Assembly (NCBI GenBank): GCA_902518355.1
Contig: CABYFY010000007.1
Location: 20,419 to 84,418 of the forward strand
DNA length: 64,000 bases
Reading direction: 5' to 3'
Origin: an uncultured Bacteroidota bacterium
GTDB lineage: Bacteria; Bacteroidota; Bacteroidia; Flavobacteriales; Flavobacteriaceae
The notes under the pieces were generated by a model. That model saw only the letters and a list, made by a program, of their open reading frames with translations. It did no database searches and had not been told where the DNA came from. The translations under genes and the position numbers were made by a program. Below, piece by piece: positions 43,153-51,590 of this stretch. Position 1 is the first letter of the stretch; the number at the start of each line of letters is the position of its first letter.

Positions 43153-43827
43153 ATGGATGTCTTAATTACAGGAACCACCGGAATGGTTGGAAAATCCGTT
43201 CTTCAAGAATGTATAAATGATAAAAGGGTAAAAAACATATATTTAATAAATCGACTTCCTGTAAATCTAAAAAGTCCTAAAATTTCTGAATTTATTATTT
43301 CAGATTTTTTAAAAGTTGGTGAAGTAAAAAAGAAGATAAAAAATTGTGATGCATGTTTCCACTGTATGGGTATAACTTCATTTGGTCAGAACTCTCAATA
43401 TTATTATCGTGTAACTTATGAGATGACAAAGGCGATTACTGATTTAGTATACAGCATTAATTCAAATTCAATTATGACTTATGTTTCTGGTGAAGGAACA
43501 AGTACTAAAGAAAACAGTAAAATACCTTGGGCAAATGTAAAAGGAAAAGCAGAAAACTATATTTTAAATAGAGGGCTTAAAGATGCTTATATGATTAGAC
43601 TTGGACTTTTAATTCCCGGAGACGGCATTAGGGCTAAAACAAAATTATATGATTTATTTTATACATTAATGAGGCCCTTCTATCCACTGATGAAATTATT
43701 CCCAACGATTACCACTAGTAGCAAATTAGGTCTAGCAATGATTAATTCTTTCTATTATCCTCTTTCTGATAAATTCCTGGACAACAGAAAAATTAATAAG
43801 CTATCTCAGTTACATTTGAATAAATGA
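43153..43827 (+). CDS. NAD(P)-binding epimerase-like protein
   Basis: MDVLITGTTGMVGKSVLQECINDKRVKNIYLINR Rossmann motif. Confidence 0.85.
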   Translation: MDVLITGTTGMVGKSVLQECINDKRVKNIYLINRLPVNLKSPKISEFIISDFLKVGEVKKKIKNCDACFHCMGITSFGQNSQYYYRVTYEMTKAITDLVYSINSNSIMTYVSGEGTSTKENSKIPWANVKGKAENYILNRGLKDAYMIRLGLLIPGDGIRAKTKLYDLFYTLMRPFYPLMKLFPTITTSSKLGLAMINSFYYPLSDKFLDNRKINKLSQLHLNK

Positions 43828-43985
43828 CAATAAAAAAAATATTATTAGTAATTGTTATATGTATTTCTTTGTTCCTGTTTATTGCTAGCTTGTGGGAAAT
43901 AATTTACGGCAAGCACGTTGATGGCTTTACTTCTAACCTTTTTTGCAATATTTGTTTGGTTTCTTGTTTATGCCTCTTCTTCTGA
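43824..43985 (+). CDS. Putative 53-aa hydrophobic peptide, start overlaps upstream stop (ATGA)
   Basis: Manual translation MTIKKILLVIVICISLFLFIASLWEIIYGKHVDGFTSNLF...; may be the 5' part of the next ORF. Confidence 0.35.
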   Translation: MTIKKILLVIVICISLFLFIASLWEIIYGKHVDGFTSNLFCNICLVSCLCLFF

Positions 43986-44124
43986 TTCTACCCCTCAAGG
44001 CTTGTTACAATTAAATGAAAATGATTGGATGAATGCAATTGTTTTAGGTTTTGTTTATTTAATCATAGCTATTATTATTTCCTTTGGCCTTTGGAAGACT
44101 AACTTTTTCACACGTAATAAATAG
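43918..44124 (+). CDS. Small membrane protein
   Basis: 68 aa with two TM segments. Confidence 0.5.
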   Translation: MMALLLTFFAIFVWFLVYASSSDSTPQGLLQLNENDWMNAIVLGFVYLIIAIIISFGLWKTNFFTRNK

Positions 44125-44135
44125 TATTAGCTTTT

Positions 44136-44342
44136 TCATTTATCTGTTTTTTCTTTAACGAATAATTTAGTCCAAAACCCACTACAATATAGAATTGCAA
44201 AAAAAATCACAACAAATCTTGCTAATCTTCCATTCCCCCAATCCAATGGATTTAATCGCATTTCAAAAGGAAAAAAATCAATTGCAACAGCGAGGTAAAC
44301 AATCAACGTATATATTAAAAAATCTTTACGAGTTTGTTTCAT
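44136..44342 (-). CDS. Small membrane protein
   Basis: 68 aa; DFLIYTLIVYLAVAIDFFP...ARFVVIFFAILYCSGFW. Confidence 0.55.
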   Translation of the reverse strand: MKQTRKDFLIYTLIVYLAVAIDFFPFEMRLNPLDWGNGRLARFVVIFFAILYCSGFWTKLFVKEKTDK

Positions 44343-44354
44343 ATCGTATGTTGG

Positions 44355-44723
44355 CTATGCATTTGATGGAGCCCCATACTTATTATCACCATCTGTACCT
44401 TTTAAGATGTTCAAAATAATTATATATACAGCGCCTAATAATGGTATTAGCATCCATAATAAATTCCATCCACTTTTGTTAATATCGTGGAGACGTCTAA
44501 TAGTAACTGAAAAAGATGGTATTAAAAGCACTAAGTTATATGCTACTTGTAAAACCCCAATCGAGGTTATATCCATAGGGTCATAGCCCAAAAATGAAAC
44601 ATCGATAAAATATGCAATTGCACCAAATATGAAATAAAAAAGGGTAAAGTACCAAAATTCTGAGCGGTTAGCTCTTCCATTGAATTTGTTCCAATTTTTA
44701 AGTCCAAGTATAAAGTATTTCAT
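44355..44723 (-). CDS. DUF805 domain-containing membrane protein
   Basis: NKFNGRANRSEFWYFTLFY, VTIRRLHDINKSGWNLLW, GTDGDNKYGAPS. Confidence 0.93.
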   Translation of the reverse strand: MKYFILGLKNWNKFNGRANRSEFWYFTLFYFIFGAIAYFIDVSFLGYDPMDITSIGVLQVAYNLVLLIPSFSVTIRRLHDINKSGWNLLWMLIPLLGAVYIIILNILKGTDGDNKYGAPSNA

Positions 44724-44906
44724 AGCTTTTTTTGTTTAATGTATGTACAAGATAGTAAGTTGTTTAGGTTTTGTCAAGTAAGAAATGTAGATATTGATAG
44801 TTCGTGTGTTGCTCGATACATTATATATACTATATACTTAATATATATACATCCCTTAAACAACTAAGTAGCATACTAATCATATATACAACCTATTTGC
44901 ATTCCA

Positions 44907-45068
44907 TCATTTTTTCTTAATTAATTTTTTAACATAATAAAAAAAAATTAAGGTAAAAGCAGTTAACATAAGTTTATCAAATAAGCTGTAGTCATCATCA
45001 TAGTATACAATCGGGGATTGAGAAAAAGAAACAAACGGAATAAATAGTAATAGTATTAGCTTTTTCAT
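44907..45068 (-). CDS. Putative 53-aa secreted/membrane peptide
   Basis: Manual translation MKKLILLLFIPFVSFSQSPIVYYDDDYSLFDKLMLTAFTLIFFYYVKKLIKKK; 5' end nearly identical to that of the gene at 45077..46312. Confidence 0.5.
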   Translation of the reverse strand: MKKLILLLFIPFVSFSQSPIVYYDDDYSLFDKLMLTAFTLIFFYYVKKLIKKK

Positions 45069-45076
45069 ATCGTTTA

Positions 45077-46312
45077 TTACTCTTTGATTATTTTATGAGT
45101 TGAGGTATTAACACCATCAGATAAATTAAGTATATATGGGCCTTTTTCTAATTGGCTAATATCAAGTTTTGTAGTGAAATATTCGCTCATTATGAGTTTT
45201 CCAGTTACATCAAAAACTGATGCTTCTAGCTCTGTATTACTTTTTGTATAAATAAAGGAAGAAGAAGGGTTTGGATATATAGTTATATTCTCCAATATGC
45301 TTTCGTCATCTTGATATGAAGATGATAAATTATATGCATCTAAAGCAAAAGGCATATTATCTACCTGTAGCTCATAAAAATAATTGTCATTACTAATTGG
45401 TGTTGATGCAATAATTTCTGCATCAGAAACATCAACTAATTTTAAGTAACCACTCGTCTCATTCTGTACCTTAATAATATATGTTTGACTTTGTTGATCA
45501 AAGCATAGCCCCCCAAGATTATAACCAGTTAAATAACCACCAATAACCGTAGTTTGAGAATCAATTATGGTTGCGCTTCCACTTATTAAATCAATTTCGG
45601 CCAAACGTAAATCTGTATAATAATTTCCATAGCTCTGACTATAATCTTCGTAATCAGTATCTTGAAATAGCCCATAAAGTTTTCCATTTTGATTGTTGAA
45701 TTCTAAAGCCGAATATCTATTTCCATTTTGCCAAATAGTTGGGGAATTAACAATAGCCCCAGTTAATGCATCAATTGTATAAAGTTTATATTGATTTGCT
45801 TCATAGCCAATAAAAATATATTTTCCGCTGTTTGAGTCAAAAGTAGAATTACCTATGGCTACCGCCTCAACTCCAGGTAAAGTTGATATAGAAGAAACTA
45901 AACCTGTTAATAAATTAACTTCTCCAAAATGCTCAGCTGTTCCATCCCACCAAAGACCATAAGTCTTTAGATTTTGTAAATCGTATTCCATTTCTATAGC
46001 CTGTGCAGAATTAAAGGGATTAATTTCGGTTTCCAAGTTAGCCAGATCCATTACGTATAGATTCTGATTATTTTGATTATCATATCCCCAGCAGATGTAT
46101 CTGCTATTCATTTGATCATAAGTAGTAGCCCCAGCAGCCACTCCAATTAATGAATTTGTACTTAATACAATTGAGGTAGATCCATCTGAAGGGTCAATAT
46201 TGACTACATCAAAAGGAATTGTTGATGATCCATTTTCTGTTTTTTTTAAACCGTAAAGGATTTGCCCAAATGAAATAAGCGGAACAAATAGTAATAGTAT
46301 TAGCTTTTTCAT
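45077..46312 (-). CDS. Secreted T9SS type A sorting domain-containing protein
   Basis: Signal peptide; C-terminal ITIYPNPSSSFIYTKSNTELEASVFDVTGKLI...LEKGPYILNLSDGVNTSTHKIIKE. Confidence 0.85.
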   Translation of the reverse strand: MKKLILLLFVPLISFGQILYGLKKTENGSSTIPFDVVNIDPSDGSTSIVLSTNSLIGVAAGATTYDQMNSRYICWGYDNQNNQNLYVMDLANLETEINPFNSAQAIEMEYDLQNLKTYGLWWDGTAEHFGEVNLLTGLVSSISTLPGVEAVAIGNSTFDSNSGKYIFIGYEANQYKLYTIDALTGAIVNSPTIWQNGNRYSALEFNNQNGKLYGLFQDTDYEDYSQSYGNYYTDLRLAEIDLISGSATIIDSQTTVIGGYLTGYNLGGLCFDQQSQTYIIKVQNETSGYLKLVDVSDAEIIASTPISNDNYFYELQVDNMPFALDAYNLSSSYQDDESILENITIYPNPSSSFIYTKSNTELEASVFDVTGKLIMSEYFTTKLDISQLEKGPYILNLSDGVNTSTHKIIKE

Positions 46313-46325
46313 ATCGTATGTTGGT

Positions 46326-46541
46326 TTAGCCTTTTTTATTTTCTATGGAGTCTTTTTCTTTTGCAAGCTCTAATCTTTCAATAGCTTTTTCTCTGTCGTA
46401 TTCAAGTACTCTCTTGGTTGTATAGTCAGCATACTCACTTTGTAGAATAAACAAAATTAAAAGAGTCAAGAACGCTATCCACTGCTTCCAATAGGTTTTG
46501 TAACATAGTTTGATTTTAAAAAAGTTGTATAGCTTTTTCAT
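46326..46541 (-). CDS. Small membrane protein
   Basis: 71 aa; TM WIAFLTLLILFILQ; ATGA overlap with upstream gene. Confidence 0.5.
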   Translation of the reverse strand: MKKLYNFFKIKLCYKTYWKQWIAFLTLLILFILQSEYADYTTKRVLEYDREKAIERLELAKEKDSIENKKG

Positions 46542-46861
46542 TTATTTATTTCTGTCAGTTTCTTAAAACCTTCACAATTTTCTAATAAATATGCTTGAAA
46601 TTCATCTTCATCATATTTAACCTTTAAATTTTCTATCACTGCAACCAATAATTTTATATCTGCTTCAAGTTTATCAAGTTGCTTTTGAGCTTCTTTTTTT
46701 GATTCCTCATCTCCATAATCTACTTTCTTACGTAATTCTACCATTGCAGGCATCACGTTCGTTGTAAGAGTGGTTAAATTACAAACTTTTTCTGCATCAG
46801 ATTCCATATTTGAACAAGAAAAAATAAGTGGAATAAAAAGTGATAGTATTAGCTTTTTCAT
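46538..46861 (-). CDS. Small lipoprotein
   Basis: MKKLILSLFIPLIFSCSNMESDAEK lipobox, helical body. Confidence 0.65.
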   Translation of the reverse strand: MKKLILSLFIPLIFSCSNMESDAEKVCNLTTLTTNVMPAMVELRKKVDYGDEESKKEAQKQLDKLEADIKLLVAVIENLKVKYDEDEFQAYLLENCEGFKKLTEINK

Positions 46862-46978
46862 AGTTGTAAAAAATGAATTCTAACTGATTTTTTAAACAGA
46901 TTAATATCTATAAACAAACCATATACAACTAAAAATATAGAAAAATAAACGAGTTTATAGTAAAGGATTTTTATTTGA

Positions 46979-47128
46979 TTATCCACCTCTTCCTACTTTT
47001 CTTACACCACCTGACTTGGCTCTATTATTCTGATTTTGAGCCTTATTATTTGAGGATTTATGAGAGGATTTTTTTCCTTTACTGTTAGACTGTTTGTCAA
47101 ATCTATTTCCGAAAAATTTACTTGGCAT
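46979..47128 (-). CDS. Small basic protein (49 aa)
   Basis: Manual translation MPSKFFGNRFDKQSNSKGKKSSHKSSNNKAQNQNNRAKSGGVRKVGRGG; resembles small basic proteins found in Flavobacteriia. Not in the track. Confidence 0.5.
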   Translation of the reverse strand: MPSKFFGNRFDKQSNSKGKKSSHKSSNNKAQNQNNRAKSGGVRKVGRGG

Positions 47129-47201
47129 GACTTTCTTTTTTTATTATCGTTTAAATTATTTAAATTATGTTACAAATTTAACTTTTAATTCAAAAAATAA
47201 A

Positions 47202-47657
47202 ATGAAAAAAATTCTATTTACACTTGTTTTAACAGCTTTTCTGTTCAATTGTGAAACACCTGAGCAAAGTAAATACAATGAGAATGAAATAATATTTGTA
47301 GTTGAAATGGATGCTAATGAGGGGAAATCTGAAGATGATATCGCAAAATTTTCTAAATACTATACTGATGCAATTGATAATACGGAACCTAATTCACTAG
47401 GATGGGGATTTTACAATTCAGGTGATAAAGTAATTCTAATCGAAAGATACTTAGACGGAAATGCAATGATGGAGCATGTGAAAAATATTTCTGAAGGTGG
47501 GCCACTGGAAACACATTTTGTTAAATTCATGGAGCATTTTACAATAAACAAGATTGATGTTTATGGTACTACGTCTGATGAATTAAAAGAATTTGTAAAA
47601 CCTTTCGGTTTACCTTTCTATTTTCATCCTGATTTTGCAAAATTTAGCAGAAATTAA
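47202..47657 (+). CDS. Lipoprotein with ABM (antibiotic biosynthesis monooxygenase)-like domain
   Basis: Start trimmed to MKKILFTLVLTAFLFNCETPEQ (lipobox); EIIFVVEMDANEGKSEDDIAKFSKYYTDAIDNTEPNSLGWGFY...ERYLDGNAMMEHV. Confidence 0.7.
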   Translation: MKKILFTLVLTAFLFNCETPEQSKYNENEIIFVVEMDANEGKSEDDIAKFSKYYTDAIDNTEPNSLGWGFYNSGDKVILIERYLDGNAMMEHVKNISEGGPLETHFVKFMEHFTINKIDVYGTTSDELKEFVKPFGLPFYFHPDFAKFSRN

Positions 47658-48709
47658 TGTTTAATTTTTTTAAAGTTTCTATTTTAATTAGTGCCATGTT
47701 TTTTTCATGCGCTAATAATCAGAAAGATAAAAGTATTTCATTTGAAACTCCTGATGGTATGGTTTGGGTTGAAGGGAAATCATACACAAAAGGGGCGAAA
47801 CAAAATGATGATTACGCAATGATGAGAGAAAAGCCTTCTCATGAAGTTTATATTGACGGGTTTTATATCGACGTTACGGAGGTTACAAATAATCAATTTC
47901 AAAAATTTGTAAACGAAACTGGTTATTTAACAATAGCTGAAAGAGAAATCGATTGGGAGGAAATGAAAAAAAACCTACCCGCTGGGACACCAAAACCCCA
48001 CGATTCTATTTTACAGCCAGGCAGTCTAATATTTAATGATAAATTAAAAAAAGTCGATAATATGAATAATTATTTTCAATGGTGGAGATGGCAAACTGGA
48101 GCAAATTGGAGATCACCAAAAGGCCCTGGTTCCAGCATTGAAAATAAAGGCAACTTCCCTGTAGTTCATATTGCTTATGAGGATGCTAAAGCTTATTGTG
48201 AATGGGCTAACAGAAGACTTCCTACTGAAGCAGAATGGGAATCAGCAGCACAGGGGAATTATAAAAATGCTGTTTTTCCTTGGGGAGATGATTTAAAATT
48301 GTTGAACTCAAATGCAAATACCTGGCAGGGCAATTTTCCTGTAAAAAACGAATCAATTGACGGATATGAGATGATTGCCCCAGTAAAATCTTTTCCTGCA
48401 AATAGCATTGGTGTATTTGATATGGTTGGAAATGTTTGGGAAATCACTGATGATTTATTCAACGTCAATTACTATTCAGAAATAAGTACTGAAACTGAAC
48501 TAAAAAATCTAAAAGGCGCTAGTAGTTGTTACAACCCAAGCAACCCATACGAAATACAATATGTAATGAAAGGTGGTTCGTTTTTATGTCATGATTCTTA
48601 TTGTGCAAGCTATAGAATTTCTGCAAGGATGGGTCTGAGTGTTGGTTCAGGGTCAGACCACACTGGATTTAGAACAGTGGCAACACCTGAAATGCTTCTA
48701 AATAAATAA
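47657..48709 (+). CDS. Formylglycine-generating enzyme (SUMF1/FGE) family protein, lipoprotein
   Basis: DGMVWVEGKSYTKG, DVTEVTNNQFQKFV, RRLPTEAEWESAAQG, GNVWEITDD and FGE-type active-site motif GGSFLCHDSYCASYRISARM; lipobox AMFFSCAN. Confidence 0.93.
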   Translation: MFNFFKVSILISAMFFSCANNQKDKSISFETPDGMVWVEGKSYTKGAKQNDDYAMMREKPSHEVYIDGFYIDVTEVTNNQFQKFVNETGYLTIAEREIDWEEMKKNLPAGTPKPHDSILQPGSLIFNDKLKKVDNMNNYFQWWRWQTGANWRSPKGPGSSIENKGNFPVVHIAYEDAKAYCEWANRRLPTEAEWESAAQGNYKNAVFPWGDDLKLLNSNANTWQGNFPVKNESIDGYEMIAPVKSFPANSIGVFDMVGNVWEITDDLFNVNYYSEISTETELKNLKGASSCYNPSNPYEIQYVMKGGSFLCHDSYCASYRISARMGLSVGSGSDHTGFRTVATPEMLLNK

Positions 48710-48778
48710 GGTTTTTTTGAGGTATAAGACTCTATTTTTTTATATTTAATAATAATAAAACAAACTAACTAATTTCAA

Positions 48779-50266
48779 ATGTATTTTTTAGGTTTAGATG
48801 TTGGTAGTTCCTCTGTTAAAGCAGCTTTAGTAGAATCTGAATCTGGAAAAAGTGTTCTTAGTGTACACGAGCCAAAAAACGAGATGAGCATAAGTTCAAT
48901 AAAAAACGATTGGGCCGAACAAGATCCTAATTTGTGGTGGAAATATACCTGTCTTGCGATTAAAAGAGTTTGTAAAGAATCAAACGTAGATCCAAAAAAA
49001 ATTATTTCAATTGGTATTTCATACCAAATGCATGGTTTAGTGATTGTCGATAGTAATGGTGAACCTTTGCGAGATTCAATTATTTGGTGTGACAGCAGAG
49101 CTGTAGATATTGGTAATAAAGCATATGAGAAATTAGGTGAGGAAAAATGTATGTCGCGACTACTAAACTCACCAGGAAATTTTACAGCTTCTAAATTGAA
49201 ATGGGTAAAAGAAAATGAACCAGATATTTATGAAAAAATTTATAAATACATGTTGCCAGGTGATTATATAGCCTACAAATTAACGGGGGAGATTAATACA
49301 ACTAGAAATGGCTTGTCAGAAGGAATAATTTGGGATTATAAAGAAAATAAAACTGCAGATTGGTTGCTTGATTTTTATGGCATCGACTGTAGTTTAACCC
49401 CTGAAATTGTAGACAACTTTTCAAATCAAGGATCTACAAATATCAATGCTTCTGAACAAACAGGATTAAATATTGGTGTCCCAATAACATATAGAGCAGG
49501 AGATCAACCAAACAATGCATTAGCCTTAAATGTTTTTGATGATGGTGAAGTGGCGGCCTCTGGTGGAACTTCCGGAGTCATTTACTCGATTACAAATAAT
49601 ATAAATTCCAAAGAACCTTCACGAATTAATCATTTTGCTCATGTTAACTACAATGATGATAGCAAATCAATTGGTAAATTACTTTGCATAAATGGAGCAG
49701 GAATTCAATACAGATGGCTTAGAAATCATAGTGTTGGAAAGTCCTATGAAAAAATGAATGAGCAAGCATCTAGTATTTCTGTCGGATCAGATGGAATTTC
49801 TGTAATACCATTTGGAAATGGAGCTGAAAGAATGTTAAATAATAAAAATATAGGCACACATATTTGTAATATAAATTTAAATAAACATAGTCATGGCCAC
49901 CTTTATAGATCTGCTTTAGAAGGTATTGCCTTTTCTTTTATGTATGGGATGGAAATACTCAAAAACGATAATGCAGCTATCAATGTGATTAGAGCCGGAA
50001 ATGATAATTTATTTAGATCAGAAATTTTTGCTAATACCGTTTCAACTTTGATTGGTCATGAAATCGAAATATATAATACAACCGGTGCATTTGGGGCAGC
50101 CCGTGCATCAGGGGTTTTAAATAATGATTTAAATTCATTTAGAGAGAAAATTACCAAGAATGATCACGTAATGACATTTCTACCTCTTAAAAATAGGTCT
50201 GAATATGAAGATGCATATTCGAGATGGAAAGAAGATTTACAAGGAATATTAAATAACAAAAAATAA
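48779..50266 (+). CDS. xylB: Xylulokinase
   Basis: FGGY kinase: [35 protein letters not shown]; adjacent to xylA. Confidence 0.95.
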   Translation: MYFLGLDVGSSSVKAALVESESGKSVLSVHEPKNEMSISSIKNDWAEQDPNLWWKYTCLAIKRVCKESNVDPKKIISIGISYQMHGLVIVDSNGEPLRDSIIWCDSRAVDIGNKAYEKLGEEKCMSRLLNSPGNFTASKLKWVKENEPDIYEKIYKYMLPGDYIAYKLTGEINTTRNGLSEGIIWDYKENKTADWLLDFYGIDCSLTPEIVDNFSNQGSTNINASEQTGLNIGVPITYRAGDQPNNALALNVFDDGEVAASGGTSGVIYSITNNINSKEPSRINHFAHVNYNDDSKSIGKLLCINGAGIQYRWLRNHSVGKSYEKMNEQASSISVGSDGISVIPFGNGAERMLNNKNIGTHICNINLNKHSHGHLYRSALEGIAFSFMYGMEILKNDNAAINVIRAGNDNLFRSEIFANTVSTLIGHEIEIYNTTGAFGAARASGVLNNDLNSFREKITKNDHVMTFLPLKNRSEYEDAYSRWKEDLQGILNNKK

Positions 50267-50270
50267 AGTT

Positions 50271-51584
50271 ATGAGTAAAGAATATTATAAAGGAATTGAA
50301 AAAATTAAATATGAAGGAGCTGAATCAGATAATCCTTTAGCATTTAAATATTATGATCCAAACAAAATAGTTGCTGGTAAGAAAATGAAAGAGCACTTCA
50401 AATTTGCAATTGCTTATTGGCATTCATTCTGTGGAGTTGGATCAGATCCATTTGGTCCGGGAACACTAAATTTTGAATGGGATAAAAATCCAGATCCAAT
50501 TCAAGCAGCCAAAGATAAAGCTGATGCTGCATTTGAATTTATTCAAAAAATGGGCTTTGATTATTTCTGCTTTCATGATTTTGATTTAGTAAAAGAAGCT
50601 ACAACGTTTTCTGAATCTGAAAAAAGATTAGAAACAATTGTTAACTATATTAAAAACAAAAAAAAAGAAACTGGAATTAAGCTTCTTTGGGGAACCGCAA
50701 ATTGTTTTTCAAACCCAAGATATATGAATGGAGCAGCAACTAATCCCAACTTCAATGTAGTTGCTCATGCCGGAGCTCAAGTAAAATTAGCCTTAGACGC
50801 AACAATCGAATTAAATGGAGAAAATTATGTTTTTTGGGGTGGTAGAGAAGGTTATATGTCACTACTAAATACTGATATGGGTAGAGAACTAGATCACATG
50901 GCAAGATTTTTAACAATGGCAAAAGACTATGCAAGAGCTCAAGGTTTCAAAGGGACTTTTTTCATTGAACCAAAACCAATGGAGCCAATGAAACATCAAT
51001 ATGATTTTGATTCAGCTACAGCGATTGGATTTCTTAAAGAATATGGGCTTGATAAAGATTTCAAACTAAATATTGAAGTGAATCATGCTACCCTAGCTCA
51101 GCATACGATGCAACATGAATTAGCCGTAGCCGCAAAAGCAGGAATGCTTGGAAGTATAGATGCTAATCGAGGTGATTATCAAAATGGATGGGATACCGAT
51201 CAATTTCCTAATAATATCCTTGAGACAACAGAAGCTATGCTTGTGTTTCTTCAATCAGGAGGGCTTCAAGGGGGTGGTATAAATTTTGATGCAAAAATTA
51301 GAAGAAATTCTACTGATTTAGAAGACATATTCTATGCCCACATTGGTGGGGCTGACACCTTTGCAAGAGCTTTAATCACTGCTGATAAAATAATGACCTC
51401 TTCTTCCTATTCTGATTTAAGAAAAAAGAGATATCAGAGTTTTGATAGTGGAAAAGGTAAAGATTTTGAAAACGGTAAATTAGAACTGAAAGACTTGTAT
51501 GAAATAGCAAAAGATGCAAATGAAGTAAGTCCTGAAAGTGGAAAACAAGAGCTTTTCGAAAATATTTTGAATCAGTATATCTAA
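50271..51584 (+). CDS. xylA: Xylose isomerase
   Basis: [86 protein letters not shown]. Confidence 0.98.
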   Translation: MSKEYYKGIEKIKYEGAESDNPLAFKYYDPNKIVAGKKMKEHFKFAIAYWHSFCGVGSDPFGPGTLNFEWDKNPDPIQAAKDKADAAFEFIQKMGFDYFCFHDFDLVKEATTFSESEKRLETIVNYIKNKKKETGIKLLWGTANCFSNPRYMNGAATNPNFNVVAHAGAQVKLALDATIELNGENYVFWGGREGYMSLLNTDMGRELDHMARFLTMAKDYARAQGFKGTFFIEPKPMEPMKHQYDFDSATAIGFLKEYGLDKDFKLNIEVNHATLAQHTMQHELAVAAKAGMLGSIDANRGDYQNGWDTDQFPNNILETTEAMLVFLQSGGLQGGGINFDAKIRRNSTDLEDIFYAHIGGADTFARALITADKIMTSSSYSDLRKKRYQSFDSGKGKDFENGKLELKDLYEIAKDANEVSPESGKQELFENILNQYI

Positions 51585-51590
51585 GGAATT

